Assembly (NCBI GenBank): GCA_964607135.1
Contig: CAZSIV010000038.1
Coordinates: 1 to 21,500, forward strand
Reading direction: 5' to 3'
Origin: Metaruminococcus_A sp964607135
Lineage (GTDB): Bacteria; Bacillota; Clostridia; Oscillospirales; Ruminococcaceae
DNA: 21,500 bases
Shown here: one piece after another, positions 7,701-14,980 of the stretch
Numbering within the stretch: position 1 is the stretch's first letter
How the letters are laid out: every line of letters starts with the position of its first letter
Notes under the pieces: generated by a model
The model's input: the letters and a program-made list of their open reading frames with translations, nothing else
The model's database searches: none
What the model was told of the DNA's origin: nothing
Program-made: the position numbers and the translations under genes

Positions 7701-7963
7701 GGAGCGGAGTGCATTCACTCTCAATTCGGCGGCGAACTGCGTATTGCCAGCGGAGACACTCCGTCCTGCGAGGCAGGGTGCCCCTACGGCCAGTTCGCAC
7801 ACTGGTGTTGTACCAATTAAAAGGTTTCAGTCCTGCGAGGTACATTTTACCGGCTATGACTAGGTACCTCGCGGGTTACCAGCCCTGTTTTTAGATCCGC
7901 TTATGGATCGCGACTGGCCGGTCTGGCCACAGACCGCGAATTGTCCGACCGGGGACACCCGGC
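7701..7963 (-). repeat. mosaic intergenic repeat tract 4
   Basis: Read on the minus strand from the pentapeptide gene: linkers 7943-7963 (CCGGggacaCCCGG) and 7913-7942 (GGTCTggccaCAGACC); A 7867-7912; insert 7841-7866; B 7795-7840; then a partial B end (CCTGCGAGG near 7765), linkers and an AGTG-type hairpin (7701-7728). The stop codon of the pentapeptide gene lies at the very edge of the first linker. The plus-strand neighbour has its own terminator. Confidence 0.87.
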
Positions 7964-8571
7964 TAGAGGCAGACGCAGCCCATCGCCTCGGCGACCAGGA
8001 CGGCCTGAGCGATGTCGATCCTCGTCCCCTTCATCCGGATGGAGGAAAAATCGATCCCCGTGAGAAGGGCGCCCCGCAGGTCGGCCTGCCGGAGATCCGC
8101 CCCGGTCAGGACGGCGTGGCGGAGGTCGGTTTCCCGCAGGTCGGCTTTTTCGAGCCGGCAGTTTTGCAGGAAGGCGTTTTCGAATTTCATCCCCCGCAGG
8201 CTCCACCCGCGCAGGTCGCTGTCGTTAAAGATGGTGTAAGAGTAGTCGCCGCCCCGCAGCTCCAGCGCGGTCAGGTCGGCCCCTGAAAAAACGCTGCCGG
8301 TGCACTTGCACTCCAGGAATTCGGCGGAAAAGAGGCTGGCGGCGTGGAAAATACAGTTGAGGAAAAGGCTGGCCCGGTGGATGGAGCCGTTGAGCCGGGC
8401 GAATGAGAAGTCGCATGTTTCGAAGGTGCAGCGGCTGGTCAGGAGGTTCGGCATCAGGCTGCCCTTGAAGCTGCACTGCTTAAACCGCACCGCATCGAGG
8501 GAAAGCTCGCTGAAATCGGAGTCGGTAAAGGATTCCCCGCTGTATTCCATCCCGTTTTGGATGAGCTCCAT
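7963..8571 (-). CDS. pentapeptide-repeat protein
   Basis: The 202-residue product is mostly tandem pentapeptides of the A(D/N)LxX type, clearest at about 95-180 (SGADLTALELRGGDYSYTIF, NDSDLRGWSLRGMKFENAFL, KADLRETDLRHAVLTGADLR). Such proteins fold as right-handed quadrilateral beta-helices. Some, such as Qnr and MfpA, mimic DNA and protect gyrase, but most have no known function. No signal peptide is evident. GGAGGG lies 9 nt upstream of the ATG at 8571. The protein ends EAMGCVCL, and its TAG stop is in the first repeat linker. No promoter was confidently placed; TATATT near 8590 is a possible -10. Confidence 0.93.
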   Translation of the reverse strand: MELIQNGMEYSGESFTDSDFSELSLDAVRFKQCSFKGSLMPNLLTSRCTFETCDFSFARLNGSIHRASLFLNCIFHAASLFSAEFLECKCTGSVFSGADLTALELRGGDYSYTIFNDSDLRGWSLRGMKFENAFLQNCRLEKADLRETDLRHAVLTGADLRQADLRGALLTGIDFSSIRMKGTRIDIAQAVLVAEAMGCVCL

Positions 8572-8604
8572 CTTTTTTGTCCCTCCTCAAAATATACCCA
8601 TCCC

Positions 8605-8935
8605 CTCGATTGACAGGGGCCGGGCTAGCCAATACGCACCCGAACGTTTTACCGGTTTTTGGGTTTTAGTCCTGCGAGGCAGGGTACCCCTGCCGGCAAT
8701 CGCACACCGACATTCTGCCAATCTCAAGACTGTAATCCTGCGAGGCACGTTGTACAAAACATGCGTCTCGCGGGATTCCAATGTCGCTTTTAGCACTGCT
8801 TATGAATCGCGATTGGCCCGCCCGGCCACGGGCCTCGCGGGTTACCAGCGTTGTTATTTTGTCTGCCTGCGGATCGCGATTGACAGCGGGGGCACCCCGC
8901 CGCGACTGTCCAGCCCGGTCACGGGCCTCGCCGCC
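8605..8935 (-). repeat. mosaic intergenic repeat tract 5
   Basis: Read on the minus strand from the phosphotransferase gene: linkers 8901-8935 (CCCGtgacCGGG) and 8879-8900 (GCGGGGtgcCCCCGC); A 8833-8878; linker 8812-8832 (CCCGtggcCGGG); A variant 8766-8811; 20-bp insert; B 8700-8745; linker 8680-8699 (GCAGGGgtaCCCTGC type); B 8634-8679; a fragment with TGTCAATCGA near 8610. The first linker starts 1 bp past the phosphotransferase stop codon. Confidence 0.88.
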
Positions 8936-9703
8936 CTATTTCAAAGCGTTTTCCAGAAGCCTGCGGTTCCGCCAGACCCAGTAGAGGCTCCGGCTCCGCC
9001 AGGCGAAGCCCCAAAGGGGGCCGCTGTCCTCAAAGGTGAGGCCGGGGTCGATCGCCTCATGCGCCGTTTCGCAGACGATCACCTCGAGGATCTGCTCTGT
9101 CAGGCGGGTTCGCCGCCTTTGTTCCAGGCCGTAGCCTTCGCAGACCAATCGCACCTGTCTCGCCCGTTCCTCCGGGGAGGGGAGATCGTAGAGCGCCTGG
9201 AGATCGTCGTCCACCAGCTGGGGGAAAAGCCAGCAGACTCGGGCCAGTTCAACCAAGGGGTCGAGCGGCCCGGAGTATTCCCAGTCCACCAAACAGCTCG
9301 GCTTTCCGCCTTCGGTCAGCAGGTTCCAGGGCGCGAGGTCGCCGTGGCACCAGATCCGCTCCCCGCCGCCGATCTCCCGCAGGTACCATTTCTGAAAGCC
9401 GAGCGATTCCCTCGGCTTAAAATCCGCCGCCGCTTGGTGGAGCACTGCTGTGAGGACCCCGACCTCGAAGAGTGCATCGTCCGTCCACCTCTGGGGGTGA
9501 ACCAGCTCGCCGCCGTCGTATTCGGTCAGCTCCATCCCGCCCCGGATCCCGATGAACCGCTCTACCGGGAGCCCCTTTCCCTCCAGATGACGCAGGAAGG
9601 CGGCGATGTTGGGTGACCAGGGCTGCGCCGGCCGGCTGACAATCCGCCCTTCCCGCAGGACGCCCTTTACCTCGGACAAGATGGATTTTTGTTCTTCGGG
9701 CAT
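8936..9703 (-). CDS. APH-family phosphotransferase (aminoglycoside/choline kinase fold)
   Basis: A kinase-fold phosphotransferase of the APH family. It could phosphorylate a small molecule (choline, sugar, amino acid or aminoglycoside); the substrate is unknown. The 255-residue product carries the catalytic loop CHGDLAPWNLL (residues 119-129; D122 catalytic base, N127 metal ligand) and the metal-binding LVDWEYSGPLDP (138-149, D140). The N-lobe is short, with only about 80 residues before EVGVLTAVLH. The start at 9703 is preceded by GAAGGAAGG; the longer open frame upstream translates repeat sequence. No promoter was found, since repeat tract 6 begins about 35 bp upstream. Whether it confers resistance cannot be told. 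Confidence 0.88.
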   Translation of the reverse strand: MPEEQKSILSEVKGVLREGRIVSRPAQPWSPNIAAFLRHLEGKGLPVERFIGIRGGMELTEYDGGELVHPQRWTDDALFEVGVLTAVLHQAAADFKPRESLGFQKWYLREIGGGERIWCHGDLAPWNLLTEGGKPSCLVDWEYSGPLDPLVELARVCWLFPQLVDDDLQALYDLPSPEERARQVRLVCEGYGLEQRRRTRLTEQILEVIVCETAHEAIDPGLTFEDSGPLWGFAWRSRSLYWVWRNRRLLENALK

Positions 9704-9739
9704 GGCGCGCCTTCCTTCTATATAACCTTTTCGATCCGC

Positions 9740-9910
9740 CGGGCCCGTGGCCGGGCAGGCCAATGTCCGTGCCCGGACGGGGCAATGCGCACTCCAAGGC
9801 TTTACCGATTTTTGGGCTACAATCCTGCGAGGTGCCTCGCGGGTTGCCAACACCGTTATTCGCACCGCCTGCGAATCACGATTGTCCAGCCGGGGACACC
9901 CGGCTGGGGT
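9740..9910 (-). repeat. mosaic intergenic repeat tract 6
   Basis: The simplest complete tract. Read on the minus strand from the nucleosidase gene: linker 9881-9905 (CCGGggacaCCCGG); A 9835-9880; 2-bp insert; B 9787-9832; linkers 9764-9786 (GTCCgtgcccGGAC) and 9740-9763 (CCCGtggcCGGG). The nucleosidase TGA stop directly abuts the first linker. The T-rich insert is almost absent, so A and B ends are adjacent here. Confidence 0.88.
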
Positions 9911-10626
9911 CAGCCGGCACGGCGCAGCATTCCGAGGACGATGCTGCTGGAAATTTCAGCCGCCTTGCGCTCGAATTCCTCAAAGGAGACGTTCGCCTCG
10001 TTCTCCGCCAGGTCGGAAATTGAGCGGATGACCACAAACGGGACACGGTTTGCCGCCGCAGCCTGAGCGATCGCCGCCCCTTCCATCTCAGCCGCGGCCG
10101 CTCCAAAGCGTTCGATCAGCTCCTTTTTGAGCGCGCTGTCGTCCACAAAGATATCGCCGGATGCAATCGTCCCCTCGATGTATTTATTCTCGTCGAGCAC
10201 CTCGTCCGCCGCCGCTTTGAAGAGAGCGGCCAGCTCCGGATCTGCCTTATAGCGGGTGGGGGACTTGCCGTCCCCGTTCGACATGTAGCCCTTGACGTAG
10301 CCGAAGGCAGTCAGATCGAAATCGTGCTGGACCGCGTCGGTGCTGATGACGATATCCCCCACGGCGAGGGAAGGGTGCAGGCCTCCCGCCACGCCGGTGT
10401 TGATGACGCAGCCGACCTGGAACCGGTCGATCATGGCCTGGGCGCAGACCGCCGCACAGACTTTCCCGATGCCGCACTGGGCGATGACGACGGGCTTTCC
10501 CTCCAGCTTGCCCTGATAAAAAACAACCCCTGCGATTTCAGAGGTCTTCCCCTCTTTAAGCCCCGACTTTAAGATTTCCACCTCAGAGGCCATCGCGCCG
10601 ATGATGCCGATTGTCTTGTTTTCCAT
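9910..10626 (-). CDS. mtnN: 5'-methylthioadenosine/S-adenosylhomocysteine nucleosidase
   Basis: Hydrolyses methylthioadenosine and S-adenosylhomocysteine to adenine plus the thioribose product, in the methyl cycle and methionine salvage. The 238-residue product starts MENKTIGIIGAMASEVEILK, with the catalytic-site Glu near residue 15. It has NTGVAGGLHPSLAVGDIVIS (75-95), a substrate-binding MEGAAIAQ segment (E182) and the catalytic Asp in IRSISDLAE (D205), matching the E. coli enzyme's layout. GGAAAGGCGGAAGT precedes the ATG at 10626. A good promoter lies at 10763-10791, so it is probably a single-gene unit. The final residues (LRRAG) meet the repeat linker. Confidence 0.96.
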   Translation of the reverse strand: MENKTIGIIGAMASEVEILKSGLKEGKTSEIAGVVFYQGKLEGKPVVIAQCGIGKVCAAVCAQAMIDRFQVGCVINTGVAGGLHPSLAVGDIVISTDAVQHDFDLTAFGYVKGYMSNGDGKSPTRYKADPELAALFKAAADEVLDENKYIEGTIASGDIFVDDSALKKELIERFGAAAAEMEGAAIAQAAAANRVPFVVIRSISDLAENEANVSFEEFERKAAEISSSIVLGMLRRAG

Positions 10627-10762
10627 ACTTCCGCCTTTCCGCGCCGGACAAGGGCCCGGCTGCTTACGATCGATCTTTCCCTTTTCCGCGTGTTTCAGGC
10701 AGATGAGACGGCGGCGCCGCCTTCCATCCGGGGCACGGCAAAAAAGGGTTCTTCTGCTAGAA

Positions 10763-10791
10763 CTATACCGCTTTTTCACGAAAAAGTAAAG
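10763..10791 (-). promoter_or_regulatory. promoter of mtnN
   Basis: Minus-strand -35 TTTACT (10786-10791) and -10 TATAGT (10763-10768) are 17 bp apart, about 140 bp upstream of mtnN. Repeat tract 7 begins about 5 bp upstream of the -35. Confidence 0.65.
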
Positions 10792-10796
10792 AGTGC

Positions 10797-11260
10797 GTCC
10801 GTGCCCGGACTGGGCAATCCGCACTCCAACGTTTTGTCTGTTTTTAGGTTATTGTCCTGCGAGGCCTGTGCCCAGGCGGGGCAATTCGCAGCCCGTGGCC
10901 GGGCAGGCCAATTTCGCACACCAAGGCTTTACCGATTTTTGGGCTGCAATCCTGCGAGATGCATTTTATCAATAAACCAACCGGGGAACCCCCGCTGGCA
11001 ATACGCACACTGACGTTGTACCAATTAAAAGGTTTCAGTCCTGCGAGATGTCCGAGATAAAAATATGAAAAAGGTGCCTCGCGGGTTGCCAACACCGTTA
11101 TTCGCACCGCCTGCGGATCGCGACTGGCCGGTCTGGCCACAGACCGCGAATTGTCCTGCCGGGGACACCCGGCGTGCCGCGCGGGTTACCGACGCAGCTT
11201 TTCGTACAACCTATGGATCGCGACCGGCCTGCCCGGCCACGGGCGCGGAAGCATTCCGCC
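10797..11260 (-). repeat. mosaic intergenic repeat tract 7
   Basis: Read on the minus strand from the XRE gene at 11267: hairpin 11245-11260 (GCGGAagcatTCCGC); linker 11223-11244 (CCCGgccaCGGG type); A variant 11177-11222; linkers 11155-11173 (CCGGggacaCCCGG) and 11123-11154 (GGTCTggccaCAGACC); A 11077-11122; insert 11049-11076; B 11003-11048; linker 10980-11002 (GCGGGGgttCCCCGG type); insert 10960-10979; B 10914-10959; linkers 10884-10913 (CCCGtggcCGGG) and 10865-10883 (GCCTgtgcccAGGC); B 10819-10864; linker 10797-10818 (GTCCgtgcccGGAC). The insert at 11049-11076 recurs almost unchanged in tract 9. Confidence 0.88.
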
Positions 11261-11266
11261 CTGCCG

Positions 11267-11620
11267 TTATTTTCTGTATTCGTCTTTGATCAAGTAAGAG
11301 TACAAAACCATCCCAACAGCTTCTTTGTCGATGTCGTTCAAACAGAAAATCAAGTCGATCGGAACAACGCCGTTTCTGGTTTTCAGCTTGCCCTCAAGTT
11401 TCTTCGTGCTGGCTTTGATCTCTGTCCGGCCGAAAAGATAATCCAAGCTCACGCCAAAGAAATCCGCCAGCTTGATCAAAACGTCGTAGGAGGGCTGCGT
11501 CGTTCCTTTTTCATAAGCTGAAATAGTGGAACGACCGACGTTCAGCTTTGCCGCGAGTTCTTTTTGCGTCAATCCGAGATTTTCGCGCAAATTAGCCAAT
11601 CTCTCGCCGAGACTCAACAT
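11267..11620 (-). CDS. XRE-family HTH transcriptional regulator (first)
   Basis: DNA-binding regulator of the XRE/Cro-CI type. The 117-residue product has an N-terminal HTH (residues about 4-60: LGERLANLRENLGLTQKELA, then NVGRSTISAYEKGTTQP and LIKLADFFGVSLDYLFGR). A roughly 50-residue C-terminal region (EIKASTKKLEGKLK, NDIDKEAVGMVLYSYLIKDEYRK) has no domain I recognise. The start at 11620 has AGAGGTG 6 nt upstream; an ATG 18 bp earlier lacks a ribosome site. It diverges from the RNA-like segment and ibrAB, and is a candidate for binding the palindrome at 12269-12283 (inference). No clear -35/-10 was found for it in 11640-11785. Confidence 0.9.
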   Translation of the reverse strand: MLSLGERLANLRENLGLTQKELAAKLNVGRSTISAYEKGTTQPSYDVLIKLADFFGVSLDYLFGRTEIKASTKKLEGKLKTRNGVVPIDLIFCLNDIDKEAVGMVLYSYLIKDEYRK

Positions 11621-11785
11621 CGGTTCACCTCTCCGCATCCATCAAAAGTAAAAACGTTACGCTTTAAAACAGCAGCCAGCCTATAATCGGCACTATTTTT
11701 AAGGAGATTTTTTCTCTATCATAGCATTTTCCGCTTGTATTCTATTTATTCTCTCTTATTGCAAGCAAAAATATGAAAAATAGAC

Positions 11786-11814
11786 TTGAAATTTTTGTTA
11801 AAAGAGATTATACT
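11786..11814 (+). promoter_or_regulatory. promoter of the candidate structured RNA
   Basis: TTGAAA (11786-11791) and TATACT (11809-11814) are separated by exactly 17 bp in AT-rich DNA. Expected transcription start is about 11821. No open reading frame with a ribosome site follows before the terminator at 12098. Confidence 0.7.
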
Positions 11815-11820
11815 GGATTA

Positions 11821-12137
11821 TAGTAAAGATATTCCTTTTAAAAACCTGTGGATAAACAGTTGTTTTCGGGGAAACGAACCCTGTCTTCTACGGCTATAGG
11901 CCGGTAAAAAAAGGGATTTCCCCTTTGGGCATAGGGCGTTGTCTTTTGGAGCGCCTTTTCATTCCACGCTGGCAAGCTGCTCCGTTTCTCTCGTTTCATG
12001 TCACGACTGATTTTTGTGGAGCGCTTGTTTTTTGGCAGATGGTGTGTCAGCCGCCGCTTTACCTTTGAAATTCATCTCTCCTCCACCATTTGCCAAGACC
12101 GGACGGTACACTGCACGGTACCGTCCGGTTTCCTTTT
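11821..12137 (+). ncRNA. candidate structured non-coding RNA, about 315 nt
   Basis: A promoter-to-terminator unit with no convincing ORF and many stems. The stems are: CGGC/GCCG (11891-11903); AAAGGG/CCCTTT (11910-11926); an 8-bp stem with two wobbles (11933-11940 with 11950-11957); CAAGC(T)GCTCC with GGAGCGCTTG, 10 bp with one bulged T (11973-11983 with 12018-12027); and a 13-bp stem TTGGCAGATGGTG with CACCATTTGCCAA including one wobble (12032-12044 with 12084-12096). The terminator hairpin follows directly. I do not recognise the class; it is not tmRNA, SRP RNA or RNase P by any signature I can see. It lies between a divergent XRE gene and ibrAB. Confidence 0.55.
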
Positions 12138-12138
12138 T
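12098..12138 (+). terminator. intrinsic terminator of the candidate RNA
   Basis: A perfect 12-bp stem (ACCGGACGGTAC, 12098-12109, with GTACCGTCCGGT, 12118-12129) and an 8-nt loop, followed by TTCCTTTTT. It is directional for the plus strand, since the left flank has no complementary T-run. Confidence 0.9.
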
Positions 12139-12260
12139 ACCCGCCGTCGGCAGAAAAACGGATGGGTGAAAAAGGGGCCCATCCATCGCGGGCCTCTCAA
12201 AAGACATCAGGTAAAGGCGGACCGATTTTACAGCTTCATAAAACGTTCATCTTCATTTCT

Positions 12261-12289
12261 TTGAATCGTCACACAAGGTGTGATATTAT
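12261..12289 (+). promoter_or_regulatory. ibrAB promoter with palindromic operator in its spacer
   Basis: TTGAAT (12261-12266) and TATTAT (12284-12289) are 17 bp apart. The spacer contains a perfect palindrome, TCACAC-AAG-GTGTGA (12269-12283), so a dimer bound there would occlude RNA polymerase. Expected start is about 12296, giving a 5' leader of about 100 nt. The directly repeated GAATAATTT (about 12292-12310) lies just downstream. The most likely ligand is one of the two flanking XRE proteins. Confidence 0.75.
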
Positions 12290-12398
12290 TAGAATAATTT
12301 GGAATAATTTGCCTGTAAAAGAAAAATATAGTCGAAGTTTGGCGGCCGAAATATTGACAGAACAATGACGCGAGGGAGAACGACAGGAAGAAAACACA

Positions 12399-13730
12399 AT
12401 GGTTCGGGAATATTTGAAACAGAATGTATACGAAGCGCTTCAGGAGCGGTTGAGGCTCGTTTTTGAAGAGTTTGACAATATTTATATCTCTTTTTCCGGC
12501 GGAAAGGACAGCGGGCTTCTGCTAAACCTGGCGTTGGATTTTAAAAGAAAGTATTATCCGGAGCGAACGCTGGGCGTCTTTCATCAGGATTTTGAGGCGC
12601 AGTACACCGTGACGACGGAATACATTGAGCGCACCTTTGAACGGATCAAAGATGAGGTGGAGCCTTATTGGGTCTGTCTGCCGATGGCGACCAGGACGGC
12701 CCTGAGCAGCTATGAGATGTTCTGGTACCCTTGGGATGACACCCGGCGGGAGGACTGGGTTCGGCCGATGCCCCAAAAGGACTATGTCGTCAATCTGGAA
12801 AATAACCCCGTCACGACCTACCGCTACCGGATGCATCAGGAGGATCTGGCCAAGCAGTTCGGCCGCTGGTACCGGATTTCCCACGGGAACCGGAAAACCG
12901 TCTGCCTGCTGGGGATGCGGGCGGACGAATCCTTACAGAGGTACAGCGCCTTCCTCAACAAAAAGTACGGCTACCAGGGCGAGTGCTGGATCAGCAAGCA
13001 GTTTAAGGACGTCTGGTGTGCTTCTCCTTTGTACGACTGGACTTCGAACGACATATGGCACGCGAATTATCGGTTCGGCTACGATTACAACCGCCTCTAC
13101 GACCTGTACTATCAGGCGGGGCTCAAGCCTTCCCAGATGCGGGTCGCATCCCCTTTTAACGACTACTCCAAGGATTCCCTCAACCTTTACCGGGTGATCG
13201 ATCCGGAGATTTGGGTCCGGCTGGTGGGCCGGGTCAGAGGGGCCAACTTTGCCAGCATCTACGGGAAAACCAAGGCGATGGGATACCGAAGCATCACTTT
13301 GCCGAAGGGGCACACCTGGAAATCCTATACCGAGTTTCTGTTGGATACCCTCCCGGCCCGGCTGCGGAACAACTACATCAAAAAGTTCAATACCTCGATC
13401 CGTTTCTGGCACGAGACCGGCGGCGGACTCGACGAGGAGACCATCCGCGACCTGGAGGAGCACGGTTATAAAATCAAAAGAAATGGCGTTTCCAACTACA
13501 CGGTGAATAAAAAGTCGCGGGTCGTCTTTGTCGGGCCGATCCCGGATCATACCGACGATATCAAAGCCACCAAGGAGGTTCCGAGCTGGAAGCGGATGTG
13601 TTACTGCATCCTGAAAAACGACCATATCTGCCGCTTCATGGGCTTTGGGATGACCCGGCAGCAGCAAAAGCGGGTCGATCTCATCCGCCGCAAATACAAA
13701 GGCTTGGAGGGAATGGACAGTGGAATATAA
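12399..13730 (+). CDS. IbrA-like PAPS-reductase/DUF3440 protein
   Basis: ATP-pyrophosphatase-fold protein of the PAPS reductase superfamily with a DUF3440-type C-terminal half, as in E. coli IbrA, which together with IbrB activates eib genes. The molecular reaction is not established. The 443-residue product has the PP-loop SGGKDSG (33-39), GVFHQDFEAQY (59-69), LGMRADESLQR (171-181) and the WTSNDIWHAN segment (214-223), placing it near CysH/DndC-like proteins. The C-terminal half (250-443) ends CYCILKNDHICRFMGFGMTR. AGGAAG lies 9 nt upstream of the ATG. It overlaps the next gene by 11 bp, so the two are translated as a unit. Confidence 0.9.
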   Translation: MVREYLKQNVYEALQERLRLVFEEFDNIYISFSGGKDSGLLLNLALDFKRKYYPERTLGVFHQDFEAQYTVTTEYIERTFERIKDEVEPYWVCLPMATRTALSSYEMFWYPWDDTRREDWVRPMPQKDYVVNLENNPVTTYRYRMHQEDLAKQFGRWYRISHGNRKTVCLLGMRADESLQRYSAFLNKKYGYQGECWISKQFKDVWCASPLYDWTSNDIWHANYRFGYDYNRLYDLYYQAGLKPSQMRVASPFNDYSKDSLNLYRVIDPEIWVRLVGRVRGANFASIYGKTKAMGYRSITLPKGHTWKSYTEFLLDTLPARLRNNYIKKFNTSIRFWHETGGGLDEETIRDLEEHGYKIKRNGVSNYTVNKKSRVVFVGPIPDHTDDIKATKEVPSWKRMCYCILKNDHICRFMGFGMTRQQQKRVDLIRRKYKGLEGMDSGI

Positions 13731-14244
13731 AAGCCCTGCTTACAACATCATTGCGGTTCCGGTTGAAAAAATCAAACCCAACACCTACAATCCGAACGCT
13801 GTCGCACCGCCCGAGATGAAGCTCCTTTATGACAGCATCAAAGCCGACGGGTACACCATGCCGATCGTCTGTTATTATGTCAAGACGCAGGATGTTTATG
13901 TCATTGTGGACGGTTTCCACCGGTATCAGGTCATGCTGGATTACCCCGATATTTACGAGAGGGAACGGGGGCTGCTCCCCGTTTCGGTCATCAACAAGTC
14001 CCTCGACCAGCGGATGGCGAGCACCGTCCGCCACAACAGGGCGCGGGGGAGCCACGACGTGGACTTGATGAGCAACATCGTCAAGGAGCTCCACGAGATG
14101 GGCCGCTCCGACGCCTGGATTTCAAAGCATTTGGGGATGGACAAGGACGAGGTGCTCCGTCTGAAACAGATCACCGGGCTGGCCGCCTTATTTAAGGATA
14201 TGAAATTCGGCCAGGCCTGGAGACCCGCGGACGAGGAACCCTGA
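13720..14244 (+). CDS. IbrB-like ParB-domain protein
   Basis: ParB/sulfiredoxin-fold protein, partner of IbrA-like proteins; role inferred as regulatory or nucleotide-dependent, not proven. The 174-residue product has an N-terminal ParB-like domain: VPVEKIKPNTYNPN (13-26), then IVDGFHRYQVM (62-72), where GFHRY replaces the ParB GERR box. TVRHNRARGSHDV (102-114) follows. A C-terminal helix-turn-helix-like region (about 115-155, GRSDAWISKHLGMDKDEVLR) recalls KorB/ParB. The start is GTG at 13720, with GGAGGG about 9 nt upstream, inside the end of ibrA. A strong terminator follows at 14253. Confidence 0.88.
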   Translation: MEYKSPAYNIIAVPVEKIKPNTYNPNAVAPPEMKLLYDSIKADGYTMPIVCYYVKTQDVYVIVDGFHRYQVMLDYPDIYERERGLLPVSVINKSLDQRMASTVRHNRARGSHDVDLMSNIVKELHEMGRSDAWISKHLGMDKDEVLRLKQITGLAALFKDMKFGQAWRPADEEP

Positions 14245-14252
14245 CTGCGGAG

Positions 14253-14296
14253 AATAGAAAAGCCGGCGCGATCTAAACCGCGCCGGCTTTTCTATT
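14253..14296. terminator. bidirectional terminator between ibrB and the second XRE gene
   Basis: A perfect 18-bp inverted repeat (14253-14270 with 14279-14296; arm AATAGAAAAGCCGGCGCG) and an 8-nt loop. The GC core GCCGGCGCG is followed by TTTTCTATT in both directions, so it serves ibrB (+) and the XRE gene ending at 14312 (-). Confidence 0.93.
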
Positions 14297-14311
14297 CCGG
14301 ATCCGATTCCC

Positions 14312-14668
14312 TCATTTTTCTCCTGCCCGCCGTCCCAGCCTCCGCTTCAGCGCTTTGACGGTATCTCTTAAATAAAGCAGCTCTGCCTTAGAGAGCTCCT
14401 GGAGTTCATCGTGCAGCTCCGTGAGGAGCCTCGCCTTTTGCGTGTCCTCGCTCAGGTCATCCATCTCGCCCTCGTCAAATAAAAGCCATTCCTGCCTGAT
14501 CTGTAAGACCTGGCAGACCGCATTGGCGACGATGACCTGCGGTTCGGTTTTATTTTTTTCCAGGTTGAAGATGACCCCGCGGGAGACGCCGATGGCGTCT
14601 GCGAGGGAAATCTGGGTATAGCCGCGGATTTTGCGGGCGTAGTAGAGTCGGTCGCCCAGAGTATTCAT
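14312..14668 (-). CDS. XRE-family HTH transcriptional regulator (second)
   Basis: The 118-residue product has an N-terminal XRE HTH (about 1-60: LGDRLYYARKIRGYTQISLA, then DAIGVSRGVIFNLEKNKTEP and VCQVLQIRQEWLLFDEGE). A charged helical C-terminal segment (LLTELHDELQELSKAELLYLRDTVKALKRR split over 75-113) probably mediates dimerisation. The start at 14668 has only GGTGAT as a weak ribosome site; the upstream frame is repeat-derived. Its promoter is not apparent, as repeat tract 8 begins about 75 bp upstream. It converges on ibrB and is a second candidate for the operator at 12269. Confidence 0.9.
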   Translation of the reverse strand: MNTLGDRLYYARKIRGYTQISLADAIGVSRGVIFNLEKNKTEPQVIVANAVCQVLQIRQEWLLFDEGEMDDLSEDTQKARLLTELHDELQELSKAELLYLRDTVKALKRRLGRRAGEK

Positions 14669-14744
14669 TTCAATCACCGAACGATCTGCGCAGCCGGGCA
14701 GAACCGCCCGCCGATTTCTGATCGTCCCTTTCTTTTTTGACGTC

Positions 14745-14980
14745 GGGCGGAGTGCCTCCGCTCTCAATTCGCACACCGGCGTTCTGCCAGTCTTCAGGTT
14801 TCAGTCCTGCGAGACGCGTTGCATGAAAACTAAATGTGCCTCGCGGGTTATCAGCGTTGCTGTTTACTCTGCCTGCGGATCGCATTTGCCCTGCCTGGGC
14901 ACAGGCGTGCCTCGCGGGTTGCCAATCCCATTTTTAGCACAACTTATGAATCGCGATTGTCCCGCCCGGCCACGGGCCGC
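14745..14980 (-). repeat. mosaic intergenic repeat tract 8
   Basis: Starts inside the FGGY kinase gene. Read on the minus strand: linker 14956-14980 (CCCGtggcCGGG); variant A 14910-14955, containing the kinase stop; linker 14885-14908 (GCCTgtgcccAGGC); A 14839-14884; insert 14815-14838; B 14769-14814; linker 14745-14768 (GCGGAggcacTCCGC). Orientation is that of the kinase gene. Confidence 0.9.

Noticed and set aside
8300..9616. 438-codon plus-strand open frame
   Set aside because: It is antisense to the pentapeptide and phosphotransferase genes and passes through a repeat tract; a GC-rich shadow.
11821..12137. Known RNAs (tmRNA, SRP RNA, RNase P, 6S)
   Set aside because: No tRNA-like ends, GGAA-type SRP loop or RNase P core sequence was found, and the 5' and 3' ends do not pair as in 6S RNA.
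12051..12220. Complementarity between the RNA loop (12051-12063) and 12210-12220
   Set aside because: The match is about 11 bp with a bulge, and 12210-12220 lies upstream of the predicted ibrA transcription start, so it would not be in the target mRNA.
11998..12264. 88-codon ORF in the RNA region
   Set aside because: It runs through a perfect intrinsic terminator, has no ribosome site and resembles no protein family.
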